Shown: piece by piece, positions 9,320 through 17,013 of the stretch
Position numbering within the stretch: the first letter of the stretch is position 1
Layout of the letters: the number at the start of each line of letters is the position of its first letter
Origin: Oscillibacter valericigenes Sjm18-20
GTDB taxonomy: Bacteria > Bacillota > Clostridia > Oscillospirales > Oscillospiraceae
Assembly: GCA_000283575.1 (NCBI GenBank)
Contig: AP012044.1
Span: 2,418,001-2,482,000 of the forward strand
DNA: 64,000 nt
Reading direction: 5' to 3'
Notes under the pieces: generated by a model
What the model saw: only the letters and a program-made list of their open reading frames with translations
What the model was told of the DNA's origin: nothing
Database searches by the model: none
Translations under genes and position numbers: made by a program

Positions 9320-10042
9320 TCAGTCCACCTTTATTTCGATCTGCGCCGCACGCAGTACGCCCGCCCCGCAGAGCGCGGCGAACAGCTGGTCCCGGCGGCA
9401 GCCGGAGGGCAGCTGGTCTTCCAGCGCCGGAAGCGTCAAAGTCACATTTTCCGGGAGCTCCGCACCATCGTACAGCGCCAGCACCACGGTGCTGCGCAGC
9501 TCCGGCCGCGGGGCGAACAGCAGCACAGCCTCCGCTGCCGCCAGCTGTCCGGCATTGGGCCGCAGGATCAGCGACACCCCAAATTCCCGCCGCAGCTGAC
9601 GCGCCAGCTCTTCCCCGCCGTCCGGGACATCCAGCAGCACATAGCGATAGCGCAGGCACAGCTCCGTCACCGCCCGCACCAGTTCCCCGGTAAGGCGGTT
9701 GCCGCAGACCGCCGCCGTGGCTGCACCAGAAAGTCCTTTGGCCGCAATTTCCGCCCGGAGCCATTCCCCCGCAAGGCTCCGGTACAGCGGCATCACCTCC
9801 ACCGGAGAAACGCCGTGCTTCACAAAAACGGCCTCATACGAAAAATTTTCTGGAAATACTGCCCGGGTAATTCCAAGCTTTTGAAGCTTCTTCGCGGCCG
9901 ACGCGGCCCGGCGGCGCAAAACGGCAGCGGGGGTGTTTTGCCTCCGCCGCAGACTCACCCCTAAAAACCGCATCCTGAGAACCGCCAGTTCCTCCGCCCG
10001 CCGGGGCGCTTTTTCCTCCGTCCATGCCACAAATCCAATCAT
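9320..10042 (-). CDS. Unrecognised 240-aa protein
   Basis: I do not recognise this protein. It is 240 residues, soluble, without a signal peptide or membrane span. It is rich in Ala, Leu and Arg, with a basic N-terminal third (LRMRFLGVSLRRRQNTPAAVLRRRA) and a possible alpha/beta core (YRYVLLDVPDGGEELARQL, then VSLILRPNAGQLAAAEAVLL). The ATG follows GGGAGG at five bases, and codon use matches the neighbours, so it is probably a real gene. It lies 129 bases beyond the terminator of the M23 hydrolase gene, upstream of the dprA operon promoter. A role in division or envelope biology would only be guilt by association. Confidence 0.6.
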   Translation of the reverse strand: MIGFVAWTEEKAPRRAEELAVLRMRFLGVSLRRRQNTPAAVLRRRAASAAKKLQKLGITRAVFPENFSYEAVFVKHGVSPVEVMPLYRSLAGEWLRAEIAAKGLSGAATAAVCGNRLTGELVRAVTELCLRYRYVLLDVPDGGEELARQLRREFGVSLILRPNAGQLAAAEAVLLFAPRPELRSTVVLALYDGAELPENVTLTLPALEDQLPSGCRRDQLFAALCGAGVLRAAQIEIKVD

Positions 10043-10121
10043 GCGAACCTCCCTGCGTTCCCGTGGGAAAATCGGAGCGGACTCCCCCGCGCCGGGGCGG
10101 GCCGCGTGACCGGACGCAAAA

Positions 10122-10155
10122 GCCCTCCCGTCCCATTTCTATGGGACGGGAGGGC
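10122..10155 (-). terminator. Rho-independent terminator after the M23 hydrolase gene
   Basis: A perfect 15-base-pair stem (GCCCTCCCGTCCCAT and its complement) with a four-base loop is followed on the minus strand by TTTTGCG. It closes the ftsE-ftsX-hydrolase transcript 17 bases after its stop codon. Confidence 0.85.
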
Positions 10156-10171
10156 GGCTTATGCGGGAAAA

Positions 10172-11377
10172 TCAGCCAGCCAGTGTATAGCCGGTGAGAT
10201 ATTTCAGGGGATTGATGCGCACACCGTTTTCCGAGATCTCAAAGTGGAGATGGGGACCGGTGGAGTTGCCGGTAGAGCCTGTGATCCCGATGGCGTCTCC
10301 CTGATTCACATAGGTTCCGGCCGAGACCTTCAGGCTGCTCATATGTCCGTACAGCGTCGTATTCCCGCTGCCGTGGGAGATAACCACATAGTTGCCGTAG
10401 GAGCTGGACCGCTGGGCCACAATGATGGTGCCGGCCTTGGCGGCGTGAACTGTGGTGGTATAGCCCACCCGGCCGATGTCCACGCCCTTGTGGTTGGTGG
10501 ACCCGATGCCGCCGGGAGATGCCCGCCCGCCAAAGGTAGAGGTGACGTAATGGCTGTCTACCGGCCAGATGTATCCGCCCAGTGCCGCATTGGAGACCTG
10601 TCCGCCATTGGCCGCAGCCTGTTCCTCCGCCAGCTTTCGGCTCATCTCCTGAATGCGCTTTTGAATGGCCTCCTCTTCCTCTGCCAGGCCGTCGATAGCG
10701 GCCTCCGTCTCATCCTCATTGGCGCCAAGCTGCTGGATGAGCTGGTTGGCCTGTTTCCGCTGGGAGTCCAGCGCGGATTTTTTCGACTCCAGATCCGTCT
10801 TCGCCGCCTCGGCGTCGGCTTTGGAGGATTTCAGCGATGCTTCTTTTTCTGAAATTTCATTCTGAAGCGCCTTCAGCTGGTCAATTACCGCCTGATCTGC
10901 GTCCATGATCTCGTTGACCGCATCCAGCCGGTCCAGAAGGTCTGTGAAGTTGTCGGCCTTGAAAAGGACGGACCAATAGCTGACAGTTCCCTCCTCCTCC
11001 ATGGCCCGAACCCGGCGGCAGAACAACTCATACTGGGCGGCCTCTCGCGCCTGCGCGTCGGCCAGCTCCGCCTGCGTCTGGGAGATCAGGTCGGCATAAG
11101 TGGAAATCTGGCTCTCCACGTTGCTGATTTCCTTCACCTGCACGGCGATCTGCTGATCCAGCAGTTCCTTCTTTTTCATGACCTCCGCCTTATCGTCGGA
11201 CAGGGACGCCAGCTTCGCTTCCAGCGCTTTTTTCTGGCTGGTCAGGTCGGAGGCGTCGCCCTTCAGCGCGTCGATATCCGACTGAGTCACCGCACTTACC
11301 GGCTGGGGCAACAGCACCGCGGTACAGATCACCGCCAGGGCCATCAGCGCCGCCGCAATGCGTTTCATCGGTCTCAT
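10172..11377 (-). CDS. Secreted coiled-coil M23 peptidoglycan hydrolase (PcsB/EnvC-like)
   Basis: This 401-residue exported protein has a signal peptide (residues 1-30, hydrophobic core AALMALAVICTAVLL, cleavage likely after VSA), a long charged coiled coil to about residue 240, and a C-terminal LytM/M23 endopeptidase domain. Zinc-binding motifs are visible: HKGVDIG, HMSS and HLHF in TGPHLHFEIS. In the EnvC and PcsB/CwlO families such coiled coils are gripped by FtsX, and ATP hydrolysis by FtsE activates the hydrolase for septal splitting. Its position directly after ftsE and ftsX (42 bases) strongly supports that role here. The ATG at 11377 follows GAGAGG. Confidence 0.9.
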   Translation of the reverse strand: MRPMKRIAAALMALAVICTAVLLPQPVSAVTQSDIDALKGDASDLTSQKKALEAKLASLSDDKAEVMKKKELLDQQIAVQVKEISNVESQISTYADLISQTQAELADAQAREAAQYELFCRRVRAMEEEGTVSYWSVLFKADNFTDLLDRLDAVNEIMDADQAVIDQLKALQNEISEKEASLKSSKADAEAAKTDLESKKSALDSQRKQANQLIQQLGANEDETEAAIDGLAEEEEAIQKRIQEMSRKLAEEQAAANGGQVSNAALGGYIWPVDSHYVTSTFGGRASPGGIGSTNHKGVDIGRVGYTTTVHAAKAGTIIVAQRSSSYGNYVVISHGSGNTTLYGHMSSLKVSAGTYVNQGDAIGITGSTGNSTGPHLHFEISENGVRINPLKYLTGYTLAG

Positions 11378-11419
11378 GGATTTCCTCTCTTTCCCGTTTT
11401 TCCGTGAAAATTCTTTGCC

Positions 11420-12307
11420 CTATACCTGTAGGAACCGCCGGATAGCGGAGAGGCTCCCACCTACGCCGATGACAATTCCGGCGATTAAAAACGTGGCCGC
11501 CACGGGAACCCACAGCTGTCCAAAGTCCACTACGCTGATGAGCTGGAGCGTGTCGCTGCTCTCTACCCCCCGGGCCACCGCCTCATACAGTGTCCACTGC
11601 AAAAGAAACGCGATCACCGCGCCGGTAAAGCCCAGCATGAAGCCCTCATACACAAAGGGCCAGCGAATAAAGCTGTTGGTGGCACCCACCATACGCATGA
11701 TGGCAATCTCCTCCCGACGGTCAAAGGTCGTGAGCTTGATGGTGTTGGAGATGATAAACACAGACACAATCAGCAAAATGACAATCAGCGTCATGCAAAC
11801 CACCGTGGCGATGTTCCGCACGGTAATCAGCCCGTCGGAGATCTCCTCATAGGCGGTGACACTGGCAATCCCCCCAATCTTCTCCACAGCCGCTTTCGTC
11901 TTACCGGTCAGTTGGATATCCACGGTCTTGATGGCGTACCGATCCCGGAGGATTGCCGGGTCCAGGTCCTGAAACAGCGTTTCGTCGGCATATTTCTGCT
12001 GGAACTCCTTCATGGCCTCTTCCTTGGTAATAAAGGTGGCGGAAGCTACGTTGGGCTGCGCCTCGATCTCCTTTTGGAGCATCCGCGCCTGTTCGGTAGT
12101 ATAACTGTCGTCCACATAGGCCAGCATCTCGTTGTCCTTTTCCATATCCTTGAGCTGCTGGTCGGCGTTCACCGCCACCAGCGTGAAAGTACCCATGATC
12201 AGAAGGCAGGCAACGGTTATGCCGATGGCCGCGAAGGACATGAACCCATGGCTGAACATATTGGAAATGCCCTCGTGAAAAAAGTAGCGGAAATTATGCT
12301 TACCCAT
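11420..12307 (-). CDS. ftsX: Cell division ABC transporter permease FtsX
   Basis: FtsX is the membrane half of the FtsEX mechanotransmitter that controls peptidoglycan hydrolases at the division site. The 295 residues show one N-terminal membrane span (FAAIGITVACLLIMGTFTL), a large extracellular loop, and three C-terminal spans with the DRREEIAIMRMVGATN coupling loop, the standard FtsX topology. The ATG at 12307 has GGAGG at eight bases and overlaps the end of ftsE by eight bases, so translation is coupled. A longer upstream reading of the frame is unsupported. Confidence 0.95.
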   Translation of the reverse strand: MGKHNFRYFFHEGISNMFSHGFMSFAAIGITVACLLIMGTFTLVAVNADQQLKDMEKDNEMLAYVDDSYTTEQARMLQKEIEAQPNVASATFITKEEAMKEFQQKYADETLFQDLDPAILRDRYAIKTVDIQLTGKTKAAVEKIGGIASVTAYEEISDGLITVRNIATVVCMTLIVILLIVSVFIISNTIKLTTFDRREEIAIMRMVGATNSFIRWPFVYEGFMLGFTGAVIAFLLQWTLYEAVARGVESSDTLQLISVVDFGQLWVPVAATFLIAGIVIGVGGSLSAIRRFLQV

Positions 12308-12992
12308 GGATATGTCCTCCCACATAGCCGCCGACGGAATCGTTGACAATCCGACCACCGTCGATGGTAACAACGCGCTTTTCAAAGCGGTCTACCAGAT
12401 CTTTTTCATGGGTGACGACCACCACGGTCGTCCCCAGCGAGTTGATCTTCACCAGCAGCTGCATCAACTCCAATGACCGCTCCGGGTCCAGATTGCCGGT
12501 GGGCTCGTCGGCGATAATGGTTGTGGGGTTGTTCACCAGCGCCCGGGCGATGGCCACGCGCTGCTGTTCGCCACCGGACAGCTCCGTGGGGTAATGAGTG
12601 GCTTTTTTCTCCAGTCCCACCAGCTTCAAAACATATGGAATGCGCTTGCGAAGCTCCTTTTCGCTGGACCCCACGGCCCGCATGACGAAAGCCAGATTGT
12701 CATGCACCGTTTTCTTTTCGATCAGGCGGAAATCCTGAAAAATGACGCCCACCGTCCGCCGCATCAGCGGCAGTTGCTTGTCCGAGATATTACTGACAGA
12801 AAAACCGTTGATCATGATGCGGCCCTGGCTTGGCTCCACCTCTCCGGTCAGCAATTTGATAATGGTGGATTTTCCCGCGCCGGAGGGACCCACCAGAAAT
12901 ATGAACTCGCCGTCCTCAATGGTGAGGGTGATTCCCCGGATAGCCTGTGTACCGTTGTCATACTCCATTTCCACGTCTTTCAGACGGATCAT
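12300..12992 (-). CDS. ftsE: Cell division ATP-binding protein FtsE
   Basis: FtsE is the ATPase of FtsEX. The 230 residues contain Walker A GPSGAGKST at 35-43, the Q-loop region, the ABC signature LSGGEQQRVAIARAL and Walker B TIIADEPTGNLD, all intact. It is the first gene of the ftsE-ftsX-M23 hydrolase operon and is expected to drive the hydrolase encoded two genes downstream. Confidence 0.96.
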   Translation of the reverse strand: MIRLKDVEMEYDNGTQAIRGITLTIEDGEFIFLVGPSGAGKSTIIKLLTGEVEPSQGRIMINGFSVSNISDKQLPLMRRTVGVIFQDFRLIEKKTVHDNLAFVMRAVGSSEKELRKRIPYVLKLVGLEKKATHYPTELSGGEQQRVAIARALVNNPTTIIADEPTGNLDPERSLELMQLLVKINSLGTTVVVVTHEKDLVDRFEKRVVTIDGGRIVNDSVGGYVGGHIHG

Positions 12993-13075
12993 ATACGCAC
13001 CTCACTCTACTTCAGCCGGCTTGCCGGAATTTTCATTTTCCGGGGTTTGGTCGACATAAATCTACAATCGAATAC

Positions 13076-13104
13076 ATTATATATGGTTTTTCATCATCAT
13101 GCAA
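13076..13104 (-). promoter_or_regulatory. Candidate promoter of ftsE operon
   Basis: On the minus strand TTGCAT (13104-13099), 17 bases and TATAAT (13081-13076) precede ftsE by about 75 bases. The -10 is perfect and the -35 matches at three of six positions. Confidence 0.5.
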
Positions 13105-13268
13105 GGGGAAATATACCTCTATATTCAGAAAGCATTTTTATAGGTTACGAGCCGCCCTGTACCCCTATATTCTCTTGAAAATTACAACTTTTTGAAGAGG
13201 AAAACAGGAGGCGGCTGAAAGGCGGGAAATCACAGGGATAGGTTGTAAACCCACCCAGAGGTAAACTA

Positions 13269-13319
13269 AATACGTTAAAACACCTCATTTCCCATGGAAA
13301 TGAGGTGTTTTAACGTATT
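13269..13319. terminator. Perfect 24-bp inverted repeat, bidirectional terminator
   Basis: Two perfect 24-base arms (13269-13292 and 13296-13319) flank a three-base loop. The inner part is GC-containing (ACACCTCATTTCC) and each arm ends with a TTTTAACGTATT-type tract, so it can terminate in either direction. It lies between the FtsW-like membrane gene and ftsE. Such a long perfect hairpin is unusual for this genome's terminators. The rest of 12993-13407 holds only the ftsE promoter. Confidence 0.65.
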
Positions 13320-13407
13320 AATGTCGATAAAAGCAGCAAAAATCGCACTAAAATAGGACTGCTGCAAAAATAGAGGCTCATATCCCGCTGCGCTCAAAAC
13401 GCGTGGA

Positions 13408-14769
13408 TTATTGTGCTTGGTTCCGTCGATTAAGCGCAATAACCAAATTCCCATTGTGCCACGAAACCAGCTTGTGCTTCTCTGATGCAAACGTGTCAGC
13501 AGGTATGCCTTCCTGTCGGAATACAGATAGAAGCAATCCCATGAGTGCCATATCCAGCACGGAATGTAAATTGCCTGCAACGAACGGGCAGGTGGAATTG
13601 ACCAGCACAAAACCGAGATTTCTCAGGATACTGAAGGTAATTTGAATACCGATAGTCAGCACAATTGACATAGCAACCATTCGGGCAAGGGCATTTGCTT
13701 GACGATGGCACTTGCTGGCAACCCAAATGAGAAGCCCAAGTAATGCGCCGCAGAGAAGCAGGAATGGAATCCACCCAAAGTAATGAATGAGAGTTGTCAG
13801 CAGGAAATCACGTTCAGCGCCAGGCATGACTTTCCAATAGGCGCTGCCCGCATGAGTTCCTCGGAGAATTCCTTCGCCCCACAGCTCAGCGCCGGATAAC
13901 GTCTTGAGAATGACGGACGCCTGATATCCCCCGTTATAGGCGTCTAACGCCGGATGAAGTGCCACCATCACTCGATTATGGATTCCCTGCCAGTGCGATA
14001 ATAGAAACAGCGTTGTGCCAACTACCGCCAATCCGATAACAAACCCAGCCGCCAAACCTTTACGAACGTTGAACATGTGCTTCCATATCGCGGTGAGGAG
14101 TAAAATGAAAGCAGTTATGAATAGTAGAAATACACCTAAAACGCTGGGCGTCAGCATAGCGATTATCATCAGAGGAATCCCCCCGGCTACTGCTAAAACC
14201 AGCCCAGCCCAGCCTTTTCCGCGCAACGAATAAATCAACATGGCATATACAACAGGAAACAGGATTACTACATAGCCGGCGTAGTAATAGACCCCATTTA
14301 CACATGGCGACAGAATCAATGTTCCCACGCCAATTAGGATGGCTCCCCAATAAACAAACTCGGCGTATCGCCCCATGATTGTATAGTCCAGAAAATAACC
14401 GCCCAATAAACAGGCGAACCCAAGTAAAATACATGCGAGCGTCTTTGCAGGAGCATATGTTCCCGGACCATTTGATAACAAAATTCGGAGAACGCCTCCG
14501 GCCAACGCCAGTAAGCCCGTGAGAATTAAGAAACCCCATTGAGGGACGGGGCGATGAACCCGATCAAGCTCTTGACCCACGGTGATTGGATCTCCCATTT
14601 GCCGAAGGGCCTCAGCCTCTGCCGCCATTTCATCCATGCCTTGGGCGATGTAGGCATCTTTTTGCTCTATTAGATGAGTTTGTAATTCTGAAATAAGTAC
14701 GGGGCGAGCACGTTTCCAGCGAATTTGTTCGCTTGCGGCCTTCAAATATTCAGCGATTTTCTCAGGCAA
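13408..14769 (-). CDS. Permease-prefix domain membrane protein with FtsW/RodA-like core
   Basis: The first 70 or so residues form a soluble helical prefix (permease prefix domain 1/HAAS-like: EYLKAASEQIRWKRARPVLI, EMAAEAEALRQMGDP) typical of membrane proteins controlled by a PadR partner. About ten membrane spans follow. The last 170 residues resemble SEDS glycosyltransferases: YNGGYQASVILKTLSGAELW, then AERDFLLTTLIHYFGWIPFL, where the Asp of the essential extracellular loop is kept, then FVLVNSTCPFVAGNLHSV in place of the PFxSYGG region. A GTG at 14778 lies inside the GGAGG ribosome binding site, so TTG at 14769 is the likely start. It overlaps padR by eight bases. A peptidoglycan polymerase role is inference only. 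Confidence 0.75.
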   Translation of the reverse strand: MPEKIAEYLKAASEQIRWKRARPVLISELQTHLIEQKDAYIAQGMDEMAAEAEALRQMGDPITVGQELDRVHRPVPQWGFLILTGLLALAGGVLRILLSNGPGTYAPAKTLACILLGFACLLGGYFLDYTIMGRYAEFVYWGAILIGVGTLILSPCVNGVYYYAGYVVILFPVVYAMLIYSLRGKGWAGLVLAVAGGIPLMIIAMLTPSVLGVFLLFITAFILLLTAIWKHMFNVRKGLAAGFVIGLAVVGTTLFLLSHWQGIHNRVMVALHPALDAYNGGYQASVILKTLSGAELWGEGILRGTHAGSAYWKVMPGAERDFLLTTLIHYFGWIPFLLLCGALLGLLIWVASKCHRQANALARMVAMSIVLTIGIQITFSILRNLGFVLVNSTCPFVAGNLHSVLDMALMGLLLSVFRQEGIPADTFASEKHKLVSWHNGNLVIALNRRNQAQ

Positions 14770-15103
14770 AACAAGCACCTCCGTCCAACATTTTTTTTAC
14801 AGCCTTGGCATAGGTTCTCCATTCTGCCTCTTTTGTTGCCAATTGACCGCGCCCTGTTTTCGTCAGATGATAATATCGACGGGGACGCGCTGTATCTCCA
14901 ATTTCTTCTCGAGCCTCTACATATCCTTTCAGCTCCAATGTGTGAAGCAATGGGTAAAGGGTTCCGGCCTTTAAGTCAAATGTGTGATCCGAACGATGGT
15001 GCAGCTCCTCAATCATCTGGTATCCGTACATATCTTCTCGCTCCAACAGCTTCAACAGCAGGAGCGAGGTACTTCCAGCCAATAGAGATTTATCAACAGC
15101 CAT
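14762..15103 (-). CDS. PadR family transcriptional regulator
   Basis: This 113-residue winged-helix regulator begins at an ATG preceded by AAGGAG. It has the PadR core: LLLLKLLEREDMYGYQMIEEL, the recognition helix region LKAGTLYPLLHTLELKGYV and the wing EIGDTARPRRYYHLTKTGRG. Single-domain PadR proteins paired with prefix-domain permeases usually repress their own operon and respond to membrane-active compounds. The gene sits directly downstream of an AT-rich palindrome over its promoter, consistent with autoregulation. Confidence 0.92.
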   Translation of the reverse strand: MAVDKSLLAGSTSLLLLKLLEREDMYGYQMIEELHHRSDHTFDLKAGTLYPLLHTLELKGYVEAREEIGDTARPRRYYHLTKTGRGQLATKEAEWRTYAKAVKKMLDGGACFA

Positions 15104-15136
15104 TTTGAACTCCTTCCATATATCGACTATCTATAT

Positions 15137-15163
15137 ATTATATAGAACATCTATATATGTCAA
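15137..15163 (-). promoter_or_regulatory. PadR operon promoter with embedded palindromic operator
   Basis: The minus strand has a perfect -35 TTGACA (15163-15158), a 15-base spacer and TATAAT (15142-15137). Inside lies the inverted repeat TATATAGA-TGT-TCTATATA (15157-15139), with a second imperfect copy just downstream (ATATAGATAGTCGATATAT). The position over the spacer and -10 suggests repression by the PadR protein. Confidence 0.7.
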
Positions 15164-15772
15164 GCGCAATTTTTTTATAGCTCATCATGCAGTCATCTGA
15201 AGAACAGGTATTGTCACAAGATGGTCTGCATTATGAGTGGGCAATTTTCATTGCACCTCCGTCAAATCTTTGCCACTGTGACACCTGCTTGCAGGTCTGC
15301 TTGCCCCCTTCGGCCAGTCGGGCTGAATAGCCTGCGGAGCAGCCAAAAACGCGGGAGGCCGAGTCGGACGCAGGGAGGCCATCATCTTAACAGGCAATAC
15401 CATCGCCTCCGCCAGTGCCGCCACAGCAGCTGATACTGATCCAGCGCGTAAACAGGGAAAAAGGGTGGACAGCGAAACTGTCCGCCCCTTCAAGGTTTCC
15501 CGGTCTTGACATGGTGTAGATCAGTGTCGTCATCCACATAATCCAATTTTTCCAATGGAGACGCCACCCCATGTGCATCTCTATTCTAATCTCCCCTCTC
15601 AATGCGTTGCAAGAAAAGAATACGATTTATAGATTTTATCAAATTCAGCACCGCGTAGCGGGATAAAGCGAACAACAGCGCCGCCCGTTCATAACAGCAG
15701 GCCAAGCGCACCCCTGCACTTCTCCGGTCATACCATACTTTTCAGACTCCGCTTTCCCCCGCCGGACAAACG
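15164..15772. other. Gene-poor 600-base stretch, no feature recognised
   Basis: No credible coding region, tRNA or insertion element is visible. Short open frames have no ribosome binding site. A small hairpin, GGACAG-CGAAA-CTGTCC, occurs near 15465, and base composition is like the neighbouring coding DNA, which would fit a decayed gene. I searched by eye for a selenocysteine tRNA because selD follows, and saw no T-arm. Confidence 0.4.
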
Positions 15773-16813
15773 TCAGCGCAGCTTGATCCGCTTTCCCCCC
15801 CGATAGGGTTCCACAACGCCGATCCGCTGGGCGCTGGGCACGCAGCCTTTCAGCTCCATGAACAGCGCATCCGCATCCTTTTCCGCCACGGATATCAAAA
15901 GGCCGCCGGCGGTCTGGGGGTCAAACAACAGGTCCTGCTTGACAAGCTCCACATCTCCAACATCTACGCCTGGCTCGGCAAAAGTCCGGTTGCGATACAT
16001 CCCCGCGGGCAAAATTCCCATATTTGCCAGTTCCAGCGACTCCGGAATCAGGTCAATGGCGTCCACGTCCAACGTCATTCCCACGTCGCTGCCCTGGGCC
16101 ATCTCATAGCCGTGGCCCAGAAGTCCAAAGCCGGTGACATCGGTGCAGGCATGAACTTCATATTTTACCATGGCGTCCCGCGCGGCCTTATTCAGCGTGG
16201 TCATCAATCTCTGCGCCAGCTCCAATCCCGCCGGGGACAGCATTTCCGCCTTCTGCGCAGTGGTCAGGATGCCAATGCCGATGGGCTTGGTCAGCAGCAG
16301 CACGTCGCCGGGCCGGGCCGCGGAATTGGTCAGCATCTTGTCGGGATGGACAAAGCCGGTGACGCACAGGCCGTATTTCGGCTCTTCGTCCAGAATACTG
16401 TGGCCTCCGGTAATCAGCGCCCCCGCCTCGTAAACCTTGTCATATCCGCCCCGGAGCATCTGGTGGACCGCTTCCCTGGGCATGGATTCCGGCACCGCCA
16501 TAATGTTCAGGCACAGTTTGGGTTCACCGCCCATGGCGTACACATCGGAAAGGGCGTTGGTGGCCGCGATCTGGCCGAACAGATAAGGGTCGTCCGCGAT
16601 GGGTGGAAAGAAGTCCACCGTCTGCACCAGTGCCAGATCGTCGCTGATTTTGTAGACCGACGCGTCGTCGCTCTTGTCAAAGCCCACCAGCAGGTTCGGG
16701 TCGCGGTGGATCCGTATCCCCTCCAACAGCTGGGCCAAAACCCCCGCGCCCACTTTCGCGCCGCATCCGGCACACTTTGCCAGCTTTGTCAGCTTGATGT
16801 TCTGCTCCTCCAT
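15773..16813 (-). CDS. selD: Selenide, water dikinase SelD
   Basis: SelD makes selenophosphate from selenide and ATP for selenocysteine, selenouridine or the selenium-dependent molybdenum hydroxylases. The 346 residues contain the N-terminal glycine/cysteine loop KCAGCGAKV with Cys17 and Lys20 at the catalytic positions; the catalytic residue is Cys, not Sec, and the second loop cysteine of the E. coli enzyme is Ala. The ATP-binding segments DDASVYKI, TVDFFPPIADDPYLFGQIAA and ITGGHSILD are present. AGGAGA precedes the ATG. No selA, selB or selC lies in the window, so the pathway it feeds is unknown here. Confidence 0.95.
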   Translation of the reverse strand: MEEQNIKLTKLAKCAGCGAKVGAGVLAQLLEGIRIHRDPNLLVGFDKSDDASVYKISDDLALVQTVDFFPPIADDPYLFGQIAATNALSDVYAMGGEPKLCLNIMAVPESMPREAVHQMLRGGYDKVYEAGALITGGHSILDEEPKYGLCVTGFVHPDKMLTNSAARPGDVLLLTKPIGIGILTTAQKAEMLSPAGLELAQRLMTTLNKAARDAMVKYEVHACTDVTGFGLLGHGYEMAQGSDVGMTLDVDAIDLIPESLELANMGILPAGMYRNRTFAEPGVDVGDVELVKQDLLFDPQTAGGLLISVAEKDADALFMELKGCVPSAQRIGVVEPYRGGKRIKLR

Positions 16814-17013
16814 GGTACGTCTCCTTTCAATGCCCTCAGGGGGCCGTTTCTTTCGCTCTCAAGATACCATGCCCCCCGCAGTCTGTCAACGCATTTTGGA
16901 TAAGGACCCGCAGCACCGGAATACTGCCGTCCCGACGTAAAAAATCCGCGGAAGAGACGTTCTTTCATCCCTTCCGCGCACTTTATCCTCAAAAAATTTT
17001 TGTATAGTCGCTC

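Noticed and set aside
15164..15772. Selenocysteine tRNA near selD
   Set aside because: No acceptor stem, long variable arm or T-loop could be assembled by eye.
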